A DNA stretch of 20,525 bases from a virus: positions 1-20,525 of the IMG/VR virus record IMGVR_UViG_3300021961_000791; one strand, given 5' to 3'. Of the stretch, positions 7,103 through 13,923 are shown piece by piece; within the stretch, counting starts at the first letter, position 1; every line of letters starts with the position of its first letter. Position numbers and translations under genes: made by a program. The notes under the pieces are model-generated. The model was not told the DNA's origin, made no database searches, and was given only the letters and a program-made list of their open reading frames with translations.

Positions 7103-8968
7103 TTAAGCATCCTCCTTTTCCATCACAGGTTTATAAATTGTAATTAGTTCTTCTTTACCTTTCACCTTAATTTTGTCAACTTCTATAGATTTAATATCTT
7201 TAAGTTGGTCCATTGTATAAGATGAATATAATGTAGTCACGACATTACCTTTTTTGTCTTTGTAATTTCGTGTTGCAGCCTCTAGTCTAGCAGCTAAGTT
7301 AACTGCGTCACCAATGACTGAATAGTCAAACCTCATATCACTACCCATATTACCTACGATACAAGTACCTGTGTTTACACCTGAACCTATGTTTATGTCT
7401 GGTAGTCCTTTATCTTTAAATTCTTTCTTTAATCTTGCCGTTTCTTTAGCACATTCTATACTTGTCTTAACAGCCATTTCCGCATGATTAGGACAGTCTA
7501 GGGGTGCGTTCCAGAAGGCCATTATGCAATCACCCATGTACTTGTCAATTGTACCACCGTTGTCTAATACTATCTTACTCATTCTATTTAAGTAATCATT
7601 TATAACTTGTACAAGTCCTTCGGGGTCATCATTATTTTTATAGTATTCGGAGATAGGTGTAAATCCTACAATGTCCATGAATAAGAAAGACATTTCTCTT
7701 CGTTCACCACCTAATTTTAATTTACTAGGGTCTTTTTGTAATATGGCAACTTGTCGAGGGTCAAGGTAAGATTCAAACTGTTTTCTAATTTGTTGTTTTA
7801 GTTTAAATTCTAAGATAAATCTATTAAATATACTATGCAATCCTACAAATAATATTGTTACTAAAATCCAAGTAACATCTACTAATTGATTTTTACCAAA
7901 GAAATAAATTGTACCATATACAGCCGCTGTTGAAAAGGCAACCATTATTCCACCAACCACATAATATGGTGTAAATCTTGTGAGTATTATTATAGCACTT
8001 CCTACTAAAAAGGCAACAACTAATTCTATAATAAATGATAAATCAGGTCTTTCAATATTGACACCATCTATAACAGTTTGTAAAGTTGAAGCAACTGCTA
8101 TGTAATCATAATTACTTCCATTAGGTGTAGCAATCACACCACCAAGTCCCTCTGCTTTCATTCCTATAATAACTGTTTTATTTGCGAGTCTAAATTCGTT
8201 TGTACCTAAATCTGCTATTGATATAGAAGGATATGCTTTGTTCCAAGTCAACCATATTCTTGCGTTTGCATCCGTTTTTATTGTTGCAAAACCTGGTACT
8301 CTCATGGCAATTATGCCTGCGTCACCTGATTTAACTTGATAACTAGGGTCACCTGTAGCAGTTCTAATTACTTCGATTGCAATATTAGGATAAACATCAT
8401 TACCTATTTTCATAAGTAAAGGCATTCTTCTTACAACACCGTCTATTTCAGGAGATACATTTGTTGTACCTACACCAGCTGCATTATCTCCTATTTCAGG
8501 TATAGGACCTACCATGCCTGGCCATTCAAATAACCACTCTAAGGGATTACCTATCTTTGCAACACCTCTAGGGTAACCGTTTTGTTGTGTTTGATGTGAA
8601 CCTGTTTGTGCAATTACTACAAAATTGTCATTTAAAACTTGGCCAAAATATTCATCTCCACCTAATCTATCTGGTTCTGAAAATAAAATAGGTAATACAA
8701 TTACACCAGCACCTTGTTTTCTTAATTCTAATATTACATCAGCAAGCACATCTCTTTTCCATGGCCATTGACCATATTTTTCAATAGCCTTTTCATCTAT
8801 TGTAACAATAGCAATGTCTTGTGATATTTCTGGATTTTGATTTTGAAAATGTAAGTCAAAAGATTTCAACCTCAATATCTCTTTGATTTGAGGGTCTTGT
8901 AAACCTACCCATGTGAGAGCAAATAATGTAACAAAGGCAAATGCCCAATGAGTAAAAATCTTTTTCAT
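7103..8968 (-). CDS. CHASE2-domain membrane adenylate cyclase (class III)
   Basis: This 621-residue protein has the standard order of a CHASE2 cyclase. There is a signal-anchor helix at about 8-22, a periplasmic CHASE2 sensor (about 28-305, with AIVTIDEKAIEKYGQWPW at 53-70), three membrane helices (about 312-330, 335-357, 364-382), then a class III cyclase domain (about 424-600). Catalytic residues are present: metal-binding D432 (FMDIVGFT) and D480 (YMGD), purine-recognising K476 with S550 (FDYSVIGD), ribose-positioning N557 and transition-state R561 (VNLAARLE). Serine at 550 is a substitution for the more usual Thr/Asp and is seen in bacterial cyclases. It should make cAMP in the cytoplasm in response to a periplasmic cue. 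It closes the curli-like block. Such an enzyme is very unusual in a phage. Confidence 0.95.
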   Translation of the reverse strand: MKKIFTHWAFAFVTLFALTWVGLQDPQIKEILRLKSFDLHFQNQNPEISQDIAIVTIDEKAIEKYGQWPWKRDVLADVILELRKQGAGVIVLPILFSEPDRLGGDEYFGQVLNDNFVVIAQTGSHQTQQNGYPRGVAKIGNPLEWLFEWPGMVGPIPEIGDNAAGVGTTNVSPEIDGVVRRMPLLMKIGNDVYPNIAIEVIRTATGDPSYQVKSGDAGIIAMRVPGFATIKTDANARIWLTWNKAYPSISIADLGTNEFRLANKTVIIGMKAEGLGGVIATPNGSNYDYIAVASTLQTVIDGVNIERPDLSFIIELVVAFLVGSAIIILTRFTPYYVVGGIMVAFSTAAVYGTIYFFGKNQLVDVTWILVTILFVGLHSIFNRFILEFKLKQQIRKQFESYLDPRQVAILQKDPSKLKLGGERREMSFLFMDIVGFTPISEYYKNNDDPEGLVQVINDYLNRMSKIVLDNGGTIDKYMGDCIMAFWNAPLDCPNHAEMAVKTSIECAKETARLKKEFKDKGLPDINIGSGVNTGTCIVGNMGSDMRFDYSVIGDAVNLAARLEAATRNYKDKKGNVVTTLYSSYTMDQLKDIKSIEVDKIKVKGKEELITIYKPVMEKEDA

Positions 8969-8980
8969 ATTAATATATAT

Positions 8981-9166
8981 CTATCCTTTAATACCCCTTG
9001 GCACTTTACTCCAAAATTCTTTTGGTGTAGTAAATTCCTGGTCCCATTGTTGATTAATAACTCTATATTCCCAAGCAATGTGTGTTACCCATACGACACA
9101 TCCCACGATAATTAGTCCACATAATAAAAAATAAAGTTTTTCTTTTAGGCTATAAAGTTCATACAT
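8981..9166 (-). CDS. Small single-pass membrane protein (61 aa)
   Basis: The best start is ATG at 9166, because AGGAGAG stands 5 bases before it. The frame stays open further upstream to 9211, but that start lies inside the previous gene and lacks a site. The 61-residue product has a short N-terminal region, one membrane helix (about 11-29, LYFLLCGLIIVGCVVWVTH) and an acidic/aromatic tail ending in KVPRGIKG. No family is recognised. It sits between the PA14-curlin gene (17 bases away) and the CHASE2 cyclase (12 bases away) and is therefore co-transcribed. A role as a connector or small regulator of the membrane cyclase is possible but unproven. Confidence 0.7.
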   Translation of the reverse strand: MYELYSLKEKLYFLLCGLIIVGCVVWVTHIAWEYRVINQQWDQEFTTPKEFWSKVPRGIKG

Positions 9167-9183
9167 TGTTTCTCTCCTGTATG

Positions 9184-10461
9184 TTAATTCTGTGTCACAG
9201 TTGCTGAGCAACTTGCCTGTGTACAGTTTTGATATAGATAATAGTTTTGTGAGGTACTACTATCTTGCGTCAATGTTACACTAGAAGTATTACCACTTAA
9301 ATTAATTGTTGCATTATGGTCACCACTTCCGTCTTGTGTTACATCTACATTATGACTATCAGTCAAGGTTATTTCTGCATAATGATTACCTGTACCTTTT
9401 TGGTCTACTGCGACATTATTTGAACCGTCTATGTCTAAAAATAGTTTCTTATTACCTGTTTCTGTCTGGTCTACATCAACATTATTACTATTGCCTGCTA
9501 TAATGACCGACATATAATGCTCACCAACATAATTGATTGCTGATTGGTCTAAATCTACATTGTTTGATGAACCTGTTATATCTAACTTTGCCCTTTGGTC
9601 TTGGTTTTGTGTGACTGCCACATTGTTTGATGAACCAACAATATCTAAACCTAAAACATTATCATTACCAAGTTGGTCTATATCTAAAGCATTGTTATCA
9701 CCAGTTATTACAGCTGATGATGTTAAGTCTGTGCCTATGATTAAGTTATCATCACCGTCTTGTAGAATATTTAAAGTATTGCCATCACCTGTTTGTGTAA
9801 CATAAATTTGGTTACCATTTACAGATTTATTTCTAAATGTATTAAATTCTGTTGTTTGAGTTGAAGTTATACCGGCAGTAGGTGTGGGTTCTGTGGTTGA
9901 ATATGCTGAGCTTGGTACCAAGGCTACTGAACCAGATTGGTCCCAATACAACGCAAAAGCGGCACCGCCACCATTCTCATACCACCAAGCGTCTATGTAA
10001 TATGTTTGTCCACCTGTGAGTGTTTGGTCTGTTGAAACATAATTCCAAGTACCAGCAGCTTGTTCTTGCCAGTCGTTGATAACAACTGTGTTGTCTATCT
10101 TCATGTAAACGCCGTCATCAGCATACAGATAGAATTGTATGTCCTGTGAACCTGTGTCTGGTATGGTGATGTAGCCATAGAAGTTAACGATTACTTGTTC
10201 ATTCCTTCCTGAATCTAATACATAACCACTACCCCAATTGTAATTCAAACTGGTCACCGTGCCTGTACTTAATACTGTGCCGTAATACAAACTACCACCG
10301 TTGCCTGGGAAACTTGGATAAGAACCAGTTCCTTGGTAAGTTTTGTAGTTCAAATCCGCCATTGCTTTAGTACATAAGGTTAAAAAACATAAAAATACAC
10401 CAAACCATAAAACAATCATCAGCCAATTTTCTTTATTGGTTTTGTTGTATATAGATTTCAT
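9184..10461 (-). CDS. Secreted PA14-domain protein with C-terminal curlin-type repeats
   Basis: I place the start at 10461, after GAGGGAAG, giving 425 residues; an upstream ATG at 10515 has no such site. A signal peptide runs to about residue 35 (KAMA before DLNYK). A PA14/GLEYA-like beta-barrel domain covers about 70-188, with DDGVYMKIDNTVVINDW around 115-131, the DDG loop typical of calcium- and sugar-binding members. From about 215 to the end there are roughly ten units ending in Q (Q223, 234, 263, 285, 306, 332, 354, 376, 399, 424), mostly of the form NNVxVxQ spaced 21-26 residues. This is the rung pattern of curlin repeats. It would be exported through CsgG and polymerise or adhere at the cell surface. 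Overlap with the FecR gene is 29 bases. Confidence 0.85.
   Translation of the reverse strand: MKSIYNKTNKENWLMIVLWFGVFLCFLTLCTKAMADLNYKTYQGTGSYPSFPGNGGSLYYGTVLSTGTVTSLNYNWGSGYVLDSGRNEQVIVNFYGYITIPDTGSQDIQFYLYADDGVYMKIDNTVVINDWQEQAAGTWNYVSTDQTLTGGQTYYIDAWWYENGGGAAFALYWDQSGSVALVPSSAYSTTEPTPTAGITSTQTTEFNTFRNKSVNGNQIYVTQTGDGNTLNILQDGDDNLIIGTDLTSSAVITGDNNALDIDQLGNDNVLGLDIVGSSNNVAVTQNQDQRAKLDITGSSNNVDLDQSAINYVGEHYMSVIIAGNSNNVDVDQTETGNKKLFLDIDGSNNVAVDQKGTGNHYAEITLTDSHNVDVTQDGSGDHNATINLSGNTSSVTLTQDSSTSQNYYLYQNCTQASCSATVTQN
9557..9636 (-). repeat. Direct DNA repeat inside the curlin-repeat region
   Basis: The 17-base string acattgtttgatgaacc occurs at 9557-9573 and again at 9620-9636, 63 bases apart, which is exactly 21 codons or one repeat unit. 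A shorter relative (tttgatgaacc) lies in the other curlin-repeat gene near 11918-11928. This points to recent unit duplication and possible length variation by recombination. Confidence 0.8.
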
Positions 10462-11548
10462 TACTTCCCTCGCCGAGAGTATAATCTCTGATTTCAGTAT
10501 CTTGTTGTACCACATTTATATTGTACCCTTGTTCTTGGTCTAATCTTAAAACTATATTGTTACCTGCTTCATCTGTTCTCATCCAAACCCATTCAGGTGC
10601 TTCGTCTAATAATATAACTCCAAATTCATCTTTTCCTGTTTTTCTTGTGTCTTTAGCTTTATCAAACTCACTTCTCATTTGTAATGCAAGTTGTTTATTT
10701 AATTGTTCTAATATATCCACTAAAAAATTTTGTTCTAAAAAATCAATATCAAGTGCTGTAGCATATTCATCTTCTTTAGTTTCTAATAAATCAACTTCTA
10801 AATCATCAAATTTTAAAAAATCAATATCTAAAGCATTAGCAACAATTTTTAAATTTTTTTCATACTGTATTTGGTCTTCTAGTTCAGGTGGTCTTCTTAC
10901 TATTAACAAGTTGTTAATAAGTGATTCATCTAAATCTAAAATTACAGGATTGATAGGTCTACTTTCAGGCGTATCTACTTGTGTAGCTTGAAATGCCTGA
11001 TTTAATATTACCTGACCTGCGTCACTTTCTACAGATATTTCACCGACAAAACAATTACCATTTGTATCACAACTTGGTAATAATATAATTGTAGATGACC
11101 CTATCTCATCTATAGTCATTGCAAAGTCCGTACCTCTAACTGATACTGTAGCAGTCGGAGTTTTTATACTAATATTTTGTGCCGAGTTTTTTGCAATTTG
11201 ACCACTAGCATATCTAACTGTACCTAAAGCTGCCTTTAAAGACAACTTTCCAGTTTTTTGATTAGGGTCAAATACAAACTCATCTATAATTAATTTAGAG
11301 TGTGATGTTACATCTACTCTAGTTTCATCTAAAAATTCAATAGCAACTTTACCTTTACCGGTCTTGACGGTATCATAGGTAAAGACATCTAAATCTTTTT
11401 CTACTATGATACCTTTGTTGCCATCTTTTCGGTCAATTACAGATTTACCTTCACTTAAACTTACATTACCAATAGTCGCTAAACTATTTGTTGGTAAAGT
11501 TGTAAGGGTTAAGAGTATGCACCCAATTATAAAATTTGTAAACCACAT
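10433..11548 (-). CDS. Periplasmic FecR-domain protein with curlin-like tail
   Basis: This 371-residue exported protein has a signal peptide ending near NSLA (residue 24). A FecR domain follows at about 55-150, recognisable by FLDETRVDVTSHSKLIIDEF and SIKTPTATVSVRGTDF. A middle region has two copies of ALDIDFL (239 and 265) in an acidic setting and is probably helical. The last 40 residues turn into curlin-like strands (NNIVLRLDQEQ, GYNINVVQQD, GSNEIYIQQNQ). FecR domains in some systems relay signals through the periplasm; others act as surface or assembly proteins. There is no transmembrane anti-sigma partner here. Lying beside a CHASE2 cyclase, it could sense or control fibre assembly. It starts with AGGA ahead of ATG after a 44-base gap. 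Confidence 0.85.
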   Translation of the reverse strand: MWFTNFIIGCILLTLTTLPTNSLATIGNVSLSEGKSVIDRKDGNKGIIVEKDLDVFTYDTVKTGKGKVAIEFLDETRVDVTSHSKLIIDEFVFDPNQKTGKLSLKAALGTVRYASGQIAKNSAQNISIKTPTATVSVRGTDFAMTIDEIGSSTIILLPSCDTNGNCFVGEISVESDAGQVILNQAFQATQVDTPESRPINPVILDLDESLINNLLIVRRPPELEDQIQYEKNLKIVANALDIDFLKFDDLEVDLLETKEDEYATALDIDFLEQNFLVDILEQLNKQLALQMRSEFDKAKDTRKTGKDEFGVILLDEAPEWVWMRTDEAGNNIVLRLDQEQGYNINVVQQDTEIRDYTLGEGSNEIYIQQNQ

Positions 11549-11592
11549 ATATTATTAATCCTGTATATAGTAAAAGTGTTATATTTTCCATG

Positions 11593-12282
11593 TTAATCCG
11601 TTTGTGATATATCAATGTCAGCGTTGTCACCACTTGTAGTTAATGAAATGTAGTTATCATTAACACCTGATTGTGTAATATCTACATCTCCAATACCACC
11701 TGTGTGTGAGTGAATTAATGTATGACCATTAACATCACCGTCACCGTCTATATCAATTAAGTAATTGTTAGTATCACCGTTTACTGTTAAAGTTAAAACG
11801 GCACTTGTACCATCAACTGTTGCAGCTATAATATTTGAATCTGAACCAGATTGTCCTGTTATAGTTACAGTTGAGTTTGAAGCGTCACTTGTTTCACCAA
11901 TATCTAAATCAATGTCATTTGATGAACCGGCCATAGTAATAGAAGCAGTTACAGTTCCACATGAGCTGTTTGATCCTCCACTATCACAATTTAAATCGAC
12001 ATCATTTGAGTCACCTGTTAAACTTATGGTACCTGTGTATGTTGCACCATTTACCTGATATGTAATGACATTTGAGTTACCTACTTGGTCAATATCTAAC
12101 ACAGTTGTTGCACCTGTTGAAGCAGATGATGTTTGAGCATTACCTACTGTGTTATTTTGGCCATCTTGTGTTATATCTAAATCTAAGTTAGCACCAGATT
12201 GTGTCACATAAATGTCATTCGCAAACGATGGACCAGCCATTACAAACATAACAAACATAATATAGCTTATTATCCTTTTCAT
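11593..12282 (-). CDS. Secreted curlin-repeat protein (putative amyloid subunit)
   Basis: This 229-residue protein has a clear signal peptide (MKRIISYIMFVMFVMAGPSFA, cut before NDIYVTQSG). The mature part is made of beta-strand repeats rich in N, D, S, T, G and Q. Good curlin-type units occur at both ends (IYVTQSGAN, LDITQDGQNN, LDIDQVGNSN, VDITQSGVNDN, IDISQTD), with more degenerate units in the middle where Q is often lost. There are two cysteines (C99, C108). It lacks any other domain and is the best candidate for the main fibre subunit exported by CsgG/CsgF, like CsgA, though sequence identity with enteric CsgA is probably low. It follows csgG by 17 bases, with AAGGGA as the ribosome site. 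Confidence 0.85.
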   Translation of the reverse strand: MKRIISYIMFVMFVMAGPSFANDIYVTQSGANLDLDITQDGQNNTVGNAQTSSASTGATTVLDIDQVGNSNVITYQVNGATYTGTISLTGDSNDVDLNCDSGGSNSSCGTVTASITMAGSSNDIDLDIGETSDASNSTVTITGQSGSDSNIIAATVDGTSAVLTLTVNGDTNNYLIDIDGDGDVNGHTLIHSHTGGIGDVDITQSGVNDNYISLTTSGDNADIDISQTD

Positions 12283-12299
12283 AGCTTATTTGTCCCTTC

Positions 12300-13136
12300 T
12301 TATTTTCTATCCTCATGGATAGTTTTTATTTTTTCTTTTTTAAACTTCCAAAAACCTTGTTTTTCGCCAGCGTAAATCATGTCTAAAACTGCAAACTCGA
12401 TAGCAGTCCGTATTGCATAATTCACAGGTTCGTTTACAGCCACACCTGTTTCTAATTCTAAGGCCTTTGTGCCCATGTCTAAAAATCTGAACACATCTCC
12501 ACCACTACTGTGACTTGCAATGGTCTTAGTCACATTAGTGGATAGTAAAATTTCTCCTGATTGTACTGACACAATTCTCATTGATACAGTAACTTGGTCT
12601 ACTCTATATTGTTCATTTAAGCCTATGCCAAAATATCTAGCACCTGCACCTCCTGATTGTATATTACTATCGTAACCTACAATACCACCCTCAATAAGTA
12701 AACCTGCAAACAATAATGGTTTTAATACATTTTGTATTACTTGTTCGCCATCATATAAATCTCTCGTACTTCTAATCAATTGTCTCTCTTTGACAAGATT
12801 ATCTAATCCATTTCTTTCAACAACTTGAAACCAGTCACCATCCGATACTGCTCTCAAAGCAGATATAACAAATGCGTCACTCCCTTGTGTGACAGCTGTT
12901 GATAACTGAGAAAACTTTGTACTAGGTTTTCTCTGTCCTGTTTGGTCGGTAAATTTATATACTGCAATAGTAATCTTTGGTTGACCATCCAAATCAGGAA
13001 TTGATTTCAGTTGTTCTAGTGTAGGCGTACCCTCAACATATGGCATACTGCCTTGAAATGTTTTAACATCCTTTGCCGTGTTGGCGCAACCTGTCACTAT
13101 CAATCCCACTAAGACCACCTGCAAAAATTTTAGCAT
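12300..13136 (-). CDS. csgG: Curli secretion channel, outer-membrane lipoprotein CsgG
   Basis: This 278-residue protein is almost the same length as E. coli CsgG (277). A lipoprotein signal ends in VTGC with the lipidated cysteine C17 and Ala at +2, fitting outer-membrane sorting. Strongly conserved stretches are VERNGLDNLVKER (107-119), IEGGIVGYDSNIQSGGAGARYFGIG (148-172), VSVQSGEILLSTNVTKTI (189-206) and VFRFLD (215-220). CsgG forms the nonameric pore that exports curlin subunits. In the constriction loop the E. coli residues Y51, N55 and F56 align with T73, Q77 and L78 here, by anchoring on STAV, so the gate differs. The start overlaps the preceding membrane gene's stop (TAATG). Confidence 0.97.
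   Translation of the reverse strand: MLKFLQVVLVGLIVTGCANTAKDVKTFQGSMPYVEGTPTLEQLKSIPDLDGQPKITIAVYKFTDQTGQRKPSTKFSQLSTAVTQGSDAFVISALRAVSDGDWFQVVERNGLDNLVKERQLIRSTRDLYDGEQVIQNVLKPLLFAGLLIEGGIVGYDSNIQSGGAGARYFGIGLNEQYRVDQVTVSMRIVSVQSGEILLSTNVTKTIASHSSGGDVFRFLDMGTKALELETGVAVNEPVNYAIRTAIEFAVLDMIYAGEKQGFWKFKKEKIKTIHEDRK
12307..12322 (-). other. Stem-loop at the csgG/curlin gene junction
   Basis: A perfect 6-base stem (CTATCC / GGATAG) with a 4-base loop covers the last codons of csgG, 25 bases before the curlin-repeat gene's ATG. On the minus-strand RNA it could act as a processing or stability hairpin that raises the level of the fibre-subunit message relative to csgG. On the plus strand it is followed by a T-rich run and looks like a terminator, but no plus-strand gene is known here. 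Confidence 0.4.
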
Positions 13137-13417
13137 TAATCTCTCCTTGCGTCTTCTTTTCCATCGGCTCTACTAATTCTTTCTTCATCTTGTCTCAAAT
13201 TTAATGCGTCTGAAATTTGTATGTCTAATTTAATCATATCGTTATTCATATTCTTAACTCTATTTTCCAAACTCATTATAATTCCATGCATTCCTGAAAC
13301 TTGTCCTACAACAGAGTCTAAGATATATTTTATTACCAAAAATATAAAAAACCCCATAACAACAGCAGCTGCTACAGGTAAACCAAACTTGCCTAATATT
13401 GTTAGAAACATCTCCAT
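13136..13417 (-). CDS. Small membrane/coiled-coil protein, paralogue A
   Basis: A 93-residue protein with one membrane helix (about 11-33) followed by a charged helix, probably coiled coil (about 42-80), and a hydrophilic tail. It aligns without gaps over about 75 residues with the protein at 13924-14184: both share IL, an aromatic-G pair, AA, MG-aromatic-FI, YI, M(H/N)G, R(V/I), ND(M/L)I(K/R)L and a final LxxR. It is wedged exactly between csgF (adjacent, no gap) and csgG (one-base overlap), which suggests it works with the secretion pore. Its N-terminal shape recalls small phage holin-like or YvrJ-like proteins, but I cannot assign a family. Confidence 0.8.
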   Translation of the reverse strand: MEMFLTILGKFGLPVAAAVVMGFFIFLVIKYILDSVVGQVSGMHGIIMSLENRVKNMNNDMIKLDIQISDALNLRQDEERISRADGKEDARRD

Positions 13418-13906
13418 TTAAAATTGAAAATCTCCTATCGGCACAGATATTGTAGTTACAGTACCATCATCAGCGGTTACTGTTAAAGTAATTACTTCAG
13501 TAGTTGCGTCTTTTACCCAATAGATACTTGCACCCTCAATCTCGGCAGTTCCACTTGTAGGACATGTTGTCGTACTACTATCGCAACTTGTTCCAAACAT
13601 GTTATCTACTAACTGTTTAGATAAGTTGGCATAAATTCTGGATTCCACATTAGCAATAAATTTGTTTACTGTCTTATTTTTCTCATCTCTTTCAGCGGCT
13701 GCGGCTGCTGATTTAGCCTCATCTTCATTGGCTTTCTTTCTCTGTGACTGTAATTGGTCTACAGATAAGACATGTTGAGAATATCCATTACCACTAAAGA
13801 CTGGATTGCTAAATTCATGGACTAACTCCGATGCTAGTATTAATGAATTCGATTGTAATAATGATAAGATTGACACTACTAACATCATTTTTAATGATGT
13901 TTTCAT
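13418..13906 (-). CDS. csgF: Curli assembly/secretion accessory protein CsgF
   Basis: This 162-residue exported protein has a signal peptide ending near LILA (residue 25). The mature N-terminus, SELVHEFSNPVFSGNG, keeps the NPxF(G)G pattern with which E. coli CsgF plugs into the CsgG barrel. Next come a Q/A/K-rich helical linker (about 50-80, with AAAAAE), a helical part with NKFIANVESRIYANLSKQL, and a C-terminal beta region ending in ISVPIGDFQF. Like E. coli CsgF (138 residues), it should lie on the outer face of the CsgG pore and help hand subunits to the fibre. A Cys pair (C107, C114) sits in an added loop. There is no ribosome site, but an exact late promoter abuts the ATG. Confidence 0.88.
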   Translation of the reverse strand: MKTSLKMMLVVSILSLLQSNSLILASELVHEFSNPVFSGNGYSQHVLSVDQLQSQRKKANEDEAKSAAAAAERDEKNKTVNKFIANVESRIYANLSKQLVDNMFGTSCDSSTTTCPTSGTAEIEGASIYWVKDATTEVITLTVTADDGTVTTISVPIGDFQF

Positions 13907-13911
13907 ACTGG

Positions 13912-13919
13912 TATTTATA
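13912..13919 (-). promoter_or_regulatory. T4-type late promoter TATAAATA directly before csgF
   Basis: An exact TATAAATA octamer (13919-13912). By T4 spacing (octamer at -13 to -6) the start point would be the A of the csgF ATG at 13906, so the message would be leaderless. That would explain why csgF lacks a Shine-Dalgarno site. Alternatively the octamer is a chance match, or it serves the genes downstream while csgF is read from a longer transcript. Confidence 0.5.
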
Positions 13920-13923
13920 CGAA

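Noticed and set aside
9167-9211. Longer N-terminus for the 61-residue membrane protein
   Set aside because: The upstream ATG lies inside the previous gene without a ribosome site, while the ATG at 9166 has AGGAGAG 5 bases upstream.
10462-10515. Longer N-terminus for the PA14-curlin protein
   Set aside because: Starting at 10461 gives a proper ribosome site and a normal signal peptide; the extension would bury the signal peptide.
10521-10991. 156-residue open frame on the plus strand
   Set aside because: It is antisense to the FecR gene, rich in Ser/Leu/Lys as expected from a mirrored frame, with no ribosome site or recognisable domain.
11765-12058. 97-residue open frame on the plus strand
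   Set aside because: It mirrors the repetitive curlin gene; the composition follows from the antisense of N/D/T-rich repeats.
9184-12282. CRISPR-like or satellite repeat array
   Set aside because: The repetition is at protein level in coding frame with a unit of about 22 codons and poorly conserved DNA; it encodes curlin-type rungs, not spacers.
12307-12340. Rho-independent terminator on the plus strand
   Set aside because: The hairpin plus T-rich run is real, but no plus-strand gene exists to end there, and the T-run is explained by lysine codons of csgG; kept only as a minus-strand stem-loop.
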